This document shows positions 53,166 to 62,207 of a stretch of 64,000 nucleotides of DNA, one piece after another. Below the pieces are notes generated by a model. That model saw only the letters and a list, made by a program, of their open reading frames with translations. It was not told where the DNA came from and searched no databases. The stretch's first letter is position 1. The number at the start of each line of letters is the position of its first letter. The translations under genes were made by a program, and so were the position numbers. Source of the stretch: Pieris napi (lineage: Eukaryota > Arthropoda > Insecta > Lepidoptera > Pieridae); the NCBI RefSeq assembly GCF_905475465.1, contig NC_062236.1, positions 2,986,001 through 3,050,000 on the forward strand, given 5' to 3'.

Positions 53166-55163
53166 AATAATCAAAACAAATCATCTTGATATGACTTTTA
53201 GCTCCCCAGATATTTGTGGACAAACATAATACACTTACGAGATTATACACGATTGGATATCCAAATTCAACAATTTTGAACTTTTCGAAAATAAAATTTA
53301 CAAATACAAAATCTGTAATCCAATTAGGATTGAGGCAATACTTGAAGTTTTAGTAATTGCGCATCCGATCGAATGCAGGTACGCCATTGTTTGCGTTTCG
53401 AGTTTACTATAAATCGTTGAATCTTGTGTTGCGGTAAAGTTAATACATACTTTAAAAGGAAACAAAGTGATGAAAAATACTATTGATTTAAAAGAACAGA
53501 GACAAAATACGCTGCAACCGTGGATGTTTCCATGATGATTATTTTATTAATGGCCTTTCAGATTCTAAACCTAGACACGGACGTGAGACGTGCGGATGTT
53601 ACGATGTTTTCCAATACCGAATAAGCAACTTTAATAATACAAAATCCTTTAGTCCAAACCTGTCTAGTAAAGCACTTCAGTGTTGAGAATCACGCGCCTA
53701 GCCACTTCTCCACTGCTTACTTAGGATTATGGGGATAAAAACAAAAGAACAACAGCTCAACGTTCAATTGTTTGTATAATAATATAAAGTTACTAATATT
53801 TTTTGGATAAAAATCCGTTTTTTGTTAGTTTAGTATTCAGTCACTGAAAAGTTTCTGCGTCTGAAAATAGAAGTTAAGGAAACAGAAAGCTTTGAACAAA
53901 ACTGTTCATAATTATTTCATTAGAACACGTAAATGAGCAAACTTTCGCAGACCGGCGCGTCATGTTCGTCTATATTGTAATATCGTACGATTTGGCGTGT
54001 CTGTTACTGACATTATTAAGTGAAGGAAATTAAGGCACATAATAAAAACAATGTCTCGTTTCGGTCGCTTTGTTTGTTTACTAAGAGAGATTTTGTGATA
54101 ATTATTGTTTAGTTTAGTTGTTATAATATTATAAGGAGCCAAGTTCAAGTAGTAGATATTTTTTTGTAGAAATCCTCAAAAATGCATTTCATTTTCAAGC
54201 ATAGTCAATGTGTGGGTAATATATGTAAAAAAGTAAATAATTACGGTTGACTGTTGACCAAAAGACCCCCTGTCTTTGATTTTTTTATTTGGTTACCCCC
54301 TATAGTGCTTACAAAATACTTGAACGGCCACTTACAATTTTATCACACTTTAAAATCGATTTTCGTTTAGTTTTTGTATTTGCATTGTCTTCATATATAT
54401 TATGTTAGCCTAGCCTAGCCTAGTTAGTTATAAGTGCTTGTCACTTTTAAAATTGTATATTGTAGTACTTTTACCACCGTATCAGTATGCCGAGCATTGG
54501 CAAGCTTTTATCAATAAAAAAAATCATGAGGATAAGAAGAAATAGAGGCAACATGTCGCGTAACTAGACAGCAGAAGACGCATGGAACGCTCAATCGTGA
54601 AGGTCGTCTTTCAAAGACAAAACAAAACATTTTTTTGTTGTGATTTATAACATGGTCGTGGATACTAGTCCTTCCGCCAAAGATAAAGAATAGAGTACAA
54701 ATTTGACTAAATATAACAAATAAAAACCAAAGTATTTGTCGCCATAGATAATAAATAAAATTTACTGAAAAAAAAAACAATTGAATAACGATTTAATATT
54801 ACAGATTTAGGATCCTTTTAATCTTAATTCTTACAGTCAAAGACGCATCAGCTCGTTAGTATTAGGAGGAAAAAGCTCAAAGAAGTATAATTACGCCTCC
54901 CTCGTTAGCAAATTCAATTTGCCGACCAATAGAACCGTTTATTTTTATTTTATAAACATAATTACTTGTCATTATTCCATTTGCTTTAGATTATTTTCTC
55001 GGTAATTAATAATTATACGGTTCAGTTTTAAGAATGACAAAATTATTTTTAGTTACTAATATTCCATAGAAATTTGGTATAATGCAGATGGTTTACCAAG
55101 CTGAAATCTACTATTAAAAATAAAACCAAATTACTTTACAGTATTATATAGTATATTTAAATA
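53166..55163. other. Long unassigned AT-rich stretch
   Basis: It contains a three-unit CCTAG tandem repeat near 54410-54424 and an 89-codon antisense frame (54511-54780) that is Phe-rich without motifs. The phrase GAGAATCACGCGCCTAGCCA (53687) is vaguely SINE-like but unsupported. Confidence 0.3.
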
Positions 55164-55420
55164 GAGTAGTGTTGGCCTTGTGGGTTCCGTGTTCGACTCT
55201 CATCCCTGATGTCACAGGTTCGATCCCCGGCTATGCAGCAAGGGATTGTGTCTATATGCCCAATTTAACAGTCACTCGTGAGGTAAAATTTTGAGGAAAT
55301 CATTGCGGGAAAACCGGCGTGCCTTAGTCAAGAAGTCGACGGTGTGTATCAGGCACAGGTTGATCTAAAACTTGCCTATTAGATCACGGAATAGATACAA
55401 AAATCTGAGTCTCAGGCCTT
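55164..55420 (+). mobile_element. SINE family A, diverged copy with intact B box
   Basis: Head: GAGTAGTGTTGGCCTTGTGG, then a B box GGTTCGATCCCC identical to consensus. The body is altered (GTGTCTATATGCCCAATTTA) and contains an inserted GGTAAAATTTTGAGGAAATC. The 3' part retains AGTCGACGGTGTGTATCAGG and TTGCCTATTAGAT. The tail ends around CTCAGGCCTTAAACC without the GTAGCGCC word. Confidence 0.85.
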
Positions 55421-55667
55421 AAACCGCCTTGAACTGGTTCTAATATAGCATTAATTGCCTTGGTTTATGCGTAGATTTCACATTAAAAAAAATTAAATAA
55501 TTAAATATATAAATTTAATAAATTATTTAAATAACTCGTTTCAAGTGCTCTTAGGTAACAATGGCCAGAGAGATAAGTTTATATTTTAATTATTATCTGT
55601 GCATGCCTTATGAAACTATGTCTTTTTAAAAAATAAATAAAATACTTATTTGAGCTTAACTGATGCC
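55421..55667. other. Unassigned AT-rich sequence
   Basis: AT-rich spacer between a SINE and a LINE fragment; nothing identified. Confidence 0.35.
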
Positions 55668-55830
55668 TACTGAAATATTTCCGAACAAATTCAACTTAGG
55701 GTCCTTCAATAAAAGAGCGTTGTAATTCTTAAAAGGCTGACAACGCACTTGCGAGCCTTCTGGCAATGTGTGTCCATGGGCGGCGGTATCACTTAATATC
55801 AGGTGAGCCTCCTCCTATTACATAAAAAAA
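55668..55830 (+). pseudogene. LINE family J, 5'-truncated copy with full tail
   Basis: It starts within the coding end (CTACTGAAATATTTCCGAAC, then the FNxLKKRA-like TCCTTCAATAAAAGAGCG). It runs through CTTGCGAGCCTTCTGGCAAT, TCCATGGGCGGCGGTATCAC and TTAATATCAGGTGAGCCTCC into ATTACATAAAAAAACTGG. The tail is better conserved than in the 52889 copy. Confidence 0.8.
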
Positions 55831-56732
55831 CTGGTATTACATGCTATTAGTATAAAACCACTACTAATAAACATAGTTAAAAATAATATAATATAATTTC
55901 ACTTGTACAGTTTAACGTAGACTGACTACGTATTTGTCCTCTACCACGATATAATGATTCAGTACATTTATCGCGAAGAATTAAGTTTAAAATTATTGAA
56001 ACTAATCCGGAACTTGTTAAGCTGACAAGGCGGAATCCTCTTAGTTTTCATTTAACCTTTTTCTCAGAGTCAGCACTGCGGCTAATAAGCGTTCAAGCGG
56101 TATTCATTAAACCTCAGTCGGTTATCGATCTCCAAGTTGCTCTAATAAACGTAAATTCTCTTCAATACGAGTTACGGAAGCTCTACACGCTCTTTGTTCA
56201 TTGAATAGCCACCGCAACCTTTGAGGCGTTTCTTTCATATTTGCGAATTGCATTTGAACTTTCTACTTCGTAAAAGCATTCTGAACATTTAAATCCAATC
56301 CTTGCTTGTTTATTCAGCGATAAATAGGTAGAGTTATTCAGTATTGGTGGAAAGCTTTGCTCAAATAAGTTTTATTCTTTATTTTCGGATTCAATTCATT
56401 TTATGTATCGTCGTATAATAAACTTTCTGTGAATCTAATTAATAAAATTGAAGCTCATTCGAACCTAACTTCGACGCGAACTTATACTCGTGGGCAACTT
56501 AATTTATTAGCATTCTCAATTGTGTCTAGCTTTTCGTTTACGTTGCAAGTTTCACGTCACGGCCTTATGTCAAGAATTAGGATGTATCGAATAGTAAATA
56601 GCGTTGCATATGTAATGTGTATTATATATAGATGGAACACTTGTGTTATTGTATTGCCAACGGTTACTAAGAAGTCAGGTAGGTCGCTTACGTGCATAAA
56701 AACAGTTAACTGGTAATGAAAGAGCGGAAGTA
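55831..56732. other. Unassigned sequence
   Basis: Region 56000-56300 is slightly less AT-rich. The 95-codon plus frame at 56429-56716 is the longest unexplained plus-strand frame nearby (SNLTSTRTYTRGQ start region) but has no splice signals, motif or codon bias. I regard it as chance. Confidence 0.3.
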
Positions 56733-56815
56733 AAAAGTTCTTAAATTAAAGACGTAGAACAGTCATACTGTAACTCTTCGCCAGTCTTTTTAATCGGCGA
56801 CTTTGTTCTTTTACG
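56733..56815 (-). repeat. Family K repeat, short central fragment
   Basis: The minus-strand words AAAAGAACAAAGTCGCCGAT, TAAAAAGACTGGCGAAGAG and TGTTCTACGTC correspond to the GGCGATTAAAAAGAGTGGCG to TTCTACGCCC segment. Both ends are missing. Confidence 0.6.
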
Positions 56816-57102
56816 AGATGCCTGTACGCTTAAGGAAATAGTGTCCCAATAATATTTTCGGAATTTGCAGGCCAGTAAACGTAAGGCACGTTTTCACACG
56901 CTGACGGCGTCGCACGTCCGACAACAAATGGTGCGAAAAATTATACACTCTGAATTCCGCCCAAGTTTCATGTGGACTCGATTCTTTCGCTAATATATAC
57001 GGAAGTTTTATTGAAATATTTCATCCCTAAACATTTTCATATTTTATTTATATCTAAAGTAAGCAAAAAAAAGCATTTGTGTACATTTGTTTCTTTATGA
57101 AA
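56816..57102. other. Unassigned sequence
   Basis: A GC-richer stretch at 56880-56935 (CGCTGACGGCGTCGCACGTC) is unassigned. No open frame continues through it. Confidence 0.35.
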
Positions 57103-57170
57103 GAAGGCAAACGAGCAGGCCGCCCATGGACACCTGCGATACTGGGAGGTTTGCAATTGCGTTGCTGGAC
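57103..57170 (-). pseudogene. LINE family J, tail fragment
   Basis: The minus strand reads GCAACGCAATTGCAAACCTC, CCAGTATCGCAGGTGTCCAT and GGGCGGCCTGCTCGTTTGCC. Note that the ATCACTTAACATCAGGTGAG part between CATGGGCGG and CCTGCTCG is deleted. Confidence 0.65.
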
Positions 57171-57530
57171 TTGTTGTTGTTGTCTTTGGTTTGTTGTTTC
57201 TTTTTAATTGATAAATTCAGCAATATTATTGTCTACAAAACGTTGAGCAACGTAATTTTAAAATGTTTTACTATTTAACATATTACATTAGGATATTCAA
57301 CCTTTTGTTCGTTAATTACTTTTTAGTCACCCGGAAGAAGTTGACATATACGAGTATACATAGCTGTACCTTTGACGGTGGGATTTGATAAGCGTCGATC
57401 GATAATTATAATTAGATAAACAAAATATTAAAGCGTAAAAGAATGTCTCACAAAATTAAAAATGTTGAATTTTTAATGGATGATTTTATATTACGTACAT
57501 AATACTATGCGTGTTGTTCCCACGAGAATG
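57171..57530. other. Unassigned AT-rich sequence
   Basis: Nothing identifiable. Confidence 0.35.
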
Positions 57531-57862
57531 TAATTGCGTGCTCCTATTTTACTATGCCTCCTGCTAGAGGATAAATCTTTGTTTTTAATTTATTTTGTTA
57601 TTTTTAATTAAACATTAATTACTTAAGATATCATGTGTAACATAGTGTAATGGTTGCAGCTCCTTAAAAACATTGTGTGAAACAAAAAACTTGGCGATTA
57701 AAAAGAGTGGCGGAGAGTTTATTGCAAGTTCTTCTTTTACGTTCTACGCCCTTGATTGATGAAAACTGGCAGTAAATATAAAATTAGAAGCATTTAATAT
57801 ATATATTTCTTTTTTGACGTTCATAAGTGTACATTGTGTTACCTATATGAATAAATGATGTT
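57531..57862 (+). repeat. Family K repeat, longest copy
   Basis: It starts CACGAGAATGTAATTGCGTG and contains every family block in order: GCCTCCTGCTAGAGGATAAA, TTAAGATATCATGTGTAACA, GTAATGGTTGCAGCTCCTTA, TTGGCGATTAAAAAGAGTGG, CGGAGAGTTTATTGCAAG, CTACGCCCTTGATTGATG, AAACTGGCAGTAAATAT, TTCATAAGTGTACATTGTG and TGAATAAATGATGTTGATTC. About 330 bp, suitable as the family reference. No open frame or pol III boxes. Confidence 0.88.
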
Positions 57863-58399
57863 GATTCTTTTGAATAAAATACTGCATCTGTAGATAACAA
57901 TTATTACCATCTGATCCAACTTCTTCCGTGCTCTCCTGAGATTAAGAACACAACTTTCCAATTAGACCTCCGGCTCATATAAATATTGCACTTAGAAATC
58001 TCTGAACCGCACTAGTTGTAAACTTTGAAAGCAAGCCTTTTTAGGGCAAACTCATAAATTTTGCATACACACATAAAATGTGTTCGTGCATTTTACGAGT
58101 ATTTTATAGACGCTGCATCTATTTTGTAGTAGGGTCGTTTTGTAGCTGTATTTTTAGATGTTTATTTTAGTCCGGAAGTAAAAATATGACTCCTATTTAG
58201 TGTTTTTGCCTTCAGTCAACCTGTATTGGATTTTCATGTCCTTGATGGGATAAATAGTTTAGCTGGATAATCCACCGCAAGGTATTTAATGTCTGGTAAT
58301 TAATAGATTTAACGATACATACAATATTATCATATGTGACTATACGACATTGAATTTAGTTTTATTTATGGACAATAAATTGGATTTTTATTTTATTTT
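57863..58399. other. Unassigned AT-rich sequence
   Basis: Nothing identifiable. Confidence 0.35.
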
Positions 58400-58523
58400 T
58401 TATAGAACAAAGGAGCAGGAGGCTCATCTTATGTTAAGTGATACACTTGTCTATGGACACTTACATTGCCAGAGGGCTCGCAAGTGCGTTGTCGGCCCTT
58501 TAAGAATTGGTCCGCTATTTTTT
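58400..58523 (-). pseudogene. LINE family J, tail and last codons
   Basis: The minus strand reads CCAATTCTTAAAGGGCCGAC, AACGCACTTGCGAGCCCTCT, GGCAATGTAAGTGTCCATAG, ATCACTTAACATAAGATGAG and CCTCCTGCTCCTTTGTTCTA. It is followed on the plus strand by a different LINE tail of opposite orientation (58612-58740), so two retroelement ends face each other. Confidence 0.78.
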
Positions 58524-58611
58524 TAAGGTTAACCCTAAGGTTCGGAAACACTTTAAAAAATAAGATTTTTTTAAATACGTAAATTAAAGAGAGCTCAAAG
58601 AGAGTAGTAAG

Positions 58612-58740
58612 GTGAGAAAGTGGTTGCCTGGAAGAGATCGCTCGAAAGCGATAAGGCCTCCACTTGCCATCCATTTGATTATGTCAATTGTATATATAAT
58701 ATATTTCTGTATGCAACGAAGTGTTAATAAATAAAATTAA
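58612..58740 (+). repeat. LINE 3'-tail repeat (GGTTGCCT type), better-preserved copy
   Basis: AAAGTGGTTGCCTGGAAGAG, ATCGCTCGAAAGCGATAAGG (a small hairpin ATCGCTcgaaAGCGAT) and CCTCCACTTGCCATCC, then TATTTCTGTATGCAACGAAG and TGTTAATAAATAAAAT. The hairpin near the 3' end could be the structure recognised by the LINE's own reverse transcriptase (known for some LINEs; inferred here). Confidence 0.7.
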
Positions 58741-59924
58741 TTAATAATACAATCACACCTTGATTGCTTTATTTATTTATGTAATAGGAAGTCGCCAAGA
58801 ACTAGTATCAATGAATTCTGTTGATTATTTGCTTAATAACTTAAATGTAGAAATTCCGCGTAAACTGTATACCTGTATTGAAACCTAAGATCCTTGTAAT
58901 TGGAAAATAATTATACGCACTTAAGTTATTAAAATTCCATCAATCAAACTGATTTATTCGAACGCTGTTTCGGAAATTTTAATTAAAAATCCGGAAAGGC
59001 TGTGGTCTAACGATCGTATTATGCAAATTCAAAGCTACCTGAATGAATCGTTAATAAATAATTTCTGTTTGCGACTGAATTTCAAGTCCGGATTAGGCGA
59101 GCTTTCTATGTAAACTCAGAAGCCGAGAAAAGCAATGTTTTACCGAGAGTTGGTTTGGAGGTCAAAGCTCTCGTTCGATTAAGAAAACCATATAAAATTT
59201 CGCTTAAATACAATTTAGACTAAGTATGCAAATGCAATGAAATGATAAATGAACTTTATTTACCCTAAGAAACGCAAAGCTTACATTAGGAAAGTACGAA
59301 TTAACGTGAAAACTGTTAAGACATTAACCGAACAATGTTTTTTCCGACAAATATTAATCGAAAAATTTAATGATTTGATTACTCTAGAACATTCTACAGA
59401 TTAAAAATGTGGCGAAACAAGTGTTAGCCAACGTGCGTGTTAGTCGTGTCTGTCACGCGGAATCTAGAAAGGTCCGAGTAGTCTATGTGTGTATATTTTC
59501 ATAACTATCTGATTTCCCTGACTTTAACACAATTTTGTCCATAATATTGTCAATATTGCAGAGAAAAAAGTTTTCAAACCTTTTTGAAACTACAATATTT
59601 CTATACTCTAAGCCCTTTAGACTAGTATCATTATATATGTGTTTAGACTCAAAAGCTTTATTAAACTAAATAATTTCGCATGGAAACTCAATGCAAATAC
59701 ATAATAAATACGTATAATGACAGATTAAGTGCTCAGTAATATCAATTTGTGCAACCAATTTTATACCAATGGAATCTATTAATTCTGCACTAATACATAA
59801 ATAACGTGGTTAATATATAATGCGTATGTAATCCAGAAACAAATGAGGTCTGGGGATTGTTAAAAAGAGTAGTTGGTTTGCGTAGTATTCATCGAGTATA
59901 ATTTGTGCACATACATATAAATCA
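58741..59924. other. Unassigned AT-rich sequence
   Basis: No coding or repeat signals. If the exon at 60334 is internal, this belongs to the preceding intron. Confidence 0.35.
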
Positions 59925-60204
59925 GAGCAGTTTTGACCTAGTGGCTTCAGCGTGCGACTCTCATCCCTGAGGTTGTAGGTTCGATCCCCGACTGTGCACC
60001 AATTCACTTTCTTTCCATGTGCGCATTTAACATTCGGTGAAGGAAAACATCGTGAGGAAATCGACCTTAGACCCAAAAAGTCGACGTCGTGCGTCAGACA
60101 CAGGGGGCTGAACACCTGCTTACCTATTAACAAATGATCATGAAACAGATACAGAAATCTGAGGCCCAGATCTAAAAAGATTGTAGCGCCACTGATTTTT
60201 TTTT
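59925..60204 (+). mobile_element. SINE family A, full length, 11-bp target duplication
   Basis: Complete head (A box TGACCTAGTGG, B box GGTTCGATCCCC), body and GTAGCGCCACTGATTTTTTTTT tail. It is flanked by TACATATAAAT on both sides (about 59912-59922 and 60204-60214), so the ends are certain. A small deletion removed CGCTCGAA before CGGTGAAGG, and CATGTC is missing before TTAGACC. It inserted about 130 bp upstream of the splice acceptor of the only exon found. Confidence 0.95.
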
Positions 60205-60333
60205 ACATATAAATTCGGTATAAAGCCAGGAATATACGACCTAATTTGTCTCTTTTCGGAACGAAACTGAAACGATTTAGCACTTACAAGGAATATTTAA
60301 TAATATGTTACCTTATGATAATTTTTTTTTCAG

Positions 60334-60469
60334 GGATGTCACTATCGCCCTTCGTCCGACATTGGCAGCCTGCGGAGTACCAGCCATTGGCGCTGCGCAA
60401 GCGCAGGTCCGCATCGCCTCCTCCCCCGCGCTCCACACCCCTGCGTCTCACCTTCAATGCGCATAACAG
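60334..60469 (+). CDS. Protein-coding exon of an unidentified host gene
   Basis: This 136-bp segment is far more GC-rich than anything around it. It is preceded by TAATTTTTTTTTTCAG and followed by a CAG|GTATGT donor. The open frame contains MSLSPFVRHWQPAEYQPL, then ALRKRRSASPPPPRSTPL, then RLTFNAHNR: an arginine/proline/serine-rich, probably disordered segment with basic RKRR. The exon supplies two bases of the first codon (phase 1 entry) and ends after two bases of a codon (phase 2 exit). An ATG lies two bases inside the acceptor, so it might be either an internal exon or a first coding exon behind a noncoding 5' exon. I see no other exon, so the introns on both sides are long. I do not recognise the gene and assign no function. 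Confidence 0.78.
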
Positions 60470-61027
60470 GTATGTTAGTAATTATATGTGATATAATTAG
60501 ATATTACAAATACCTAAGGAAATAGCAAGTCGTGGGCCAGTATGACTATAGTATGTTATTTATTATTGTATGTTGACTAATTATCACTATGCCTGTTCAT
60601 ATTATCTTATAAAAATACCAGTCGCAATTGCTAGGGATCGTAGATTATTCTAGAAGGAGTATTTGGTAGCTGTTCTTTATTGAACTCTTTAAAGTTGCAC
60701 ATAAAAAATCATATGATTATTTTAATTGTATGCCATTCTGCCCCTTGTATGTCAACCCACGTTTTCATGGTGAACCGAATATTCCAGCCCTTGCTTTTCA
60801 ACATTACGAGATTTCAAGGTATGCGTAAATGTCCCTCAGCGGACGAATAAAACTGGCCACAAGCCAGTCAATCGAACGTGTCCCAGACTAATCCATTTGT
60901 GAACCATTCCCTTAATTAAAACGTTCCGAACGTATACCGTAGATAAAGTTTATTTATTATTAGTAAGAACTTTTATTGCTTTTAACCAACTTCAAAAGGA
61001 GGTTCTTTAGATATAAAAAGTTAAATA
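60470..61027. other. Intron sequence downstream of the exon
   Basis: AT-rich and with no identifiable repeat. The stretch at 60770-60870 is less AT-rich but has stops in all frames of interest. Confidence 0.45.
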
Positions 61028-61277
61028 CAGTAGCACTACAACCTTTTTAGGTATGGACCTCACATTTCTGTATCTGGTTCATAATCATACAATGGTGATC
61101 AATGGTTATCAGCCTCCTGTGCCTGATACATGCCGTTGGCTTTTTGAGTCTTAGACAAGCCGGTTTCCTCACGATGTTTTCTGCGCACATAGAAAAAGTC
61201 TATTGATGAAGCCGGGATCGAATTTACGACTTCAGGGATGAGAGTCGCATGTTGAAGCCACCCGGCCAACACTGCTC
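61028..61277 (-). mobile_element. SINE family A, near full length
   Basis: On the minus strand the head GGAGCAGTGTTGGCCGGGTG, an altered B box (AATTCGATCCCGG) and the body GAAAACATCGTGAGGAAACC lead to a complete tail AAAAAGGTTGTAGTGCTACTG. The CGCTCGAACGGTGAAG segment is deleted (jump from TGTGCGCA to GAAAACATC). In opposite orientation to the copy at 59925, so the exon sits between two inverted SINEs. Confidence 0.9.
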
Positions 61278-61890
61278 CTGCTACCTACCTGGACATATGA
61301 CTTGAAATCTCTTGATCTGGATAGGCTGGGATTTGAGGAAAAAATGGGGCGATGAAAACATAGTGCTATATTTTTCTTTAATGAGTAATAGCTGTGTTCA
61401 ATTTAAAGGTGTTCCTGATAAAATATATGCCTAAGAGGAGGCATTTAGCCTAATAGAAAGACTACAACACTTATAAAACTAATCTTAATTTTTAGAACGT
61501 ATACTAAGAAATGTAAACGAAACAATTATTGTATGGATTAATTAATAAAGCTTTAATTTGATGCCTAGAGTTCCTTAACTCAGATAAATATAAGGACTGG
61601 TCATTTAATTCAATATATAAATAGCGAGAACGAGTCGTATTTTCACGAATGTGGTTAAATAAACTCGTTGGTGTTTGTTTCGGTACGGCGACGGTAGAGT
61701 AAAATCAATTACGGACTTATGGTCCACAGTTTGTTGAAGGTTTATTTGTAACTGCACTTGAATTGTTAACATTAATAGCTTAAGTCCGTAAATAAATAGC
61801 CTATGTCTTTTCAAACATTCGTTTATTCGATATGGTTGGATTTATTATTAACCATCTACACAATCCTTTCAATATTTGTTGTCATCTGTA
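61278..61890. other. Unassigned AT-rich sequence
   Basis: A 69-codon antisense frame (61605-61814) has no motif. Nothing else was identified. Confidence 0.35.
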
Positions 61891-62207
61891 CAGTGGCGTA
61901 TCAATAGGATTGTAGGCCACGGGCCCCCGACCCAAGAGGGCCCCTGACCAAGGGATATTATGTTCTAGGGATGAATGTGAAGACTCCAATACGTATTGGG
62001 CTAGCGTGGGGACTACAGACCATTCCCTCTCGCCTAAGAGAGAAGGCCTATGGCCATTAGTGGCACATATTCAACGTGTAATAGAGTACGCTGAAAATCA
62101 CGAAGTTTATTAAAATTAAACTGATTAGTACAACGTGTCGATTTTTACTGATAGGGCCCCATCAAAAGAATTTGCCACGGGGCCCAGATGGTATAGTTAC
62201 GCCGCTG
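61891..62207. mobile_element. hAT-type MITE, 317 bp, 8-bp target duplication
   Basis: The ends are CAGTGGCGTA and its partner TACGCCGCTG (one mismatch). Exact 8-bp duplications CATCTGTA flank it (61883-61890 and 62208-62215). An 8-bp target site and CAGxGGCG termini are the signature of hAT superfamily elements. Inside are GGGCCCC words near both ends (CACGGGCCCCCGACC; CACGGGGCCCAGATGG), giving a longer imperfect inverted repeat. A stretch at 62030-62085 (CTCGCCTAAGAGAGAAGGCC, TATGGCCATTAGTGGCAC) resembles a common LINE tail phrase. No transposase. Confidence 0.92.

Noticed and set aside
54410..54424. Telomere-like repeat
   Set aside because: The unit is CCTAG repeated three times. Insect telomeres use TTAGG/CCTAA, so this is only a short simple repeat.
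56429..56716. 95-codon plus-strand frame
   Set aside because: No splice sites, motif or compositional shift like that of the 60334 exon.
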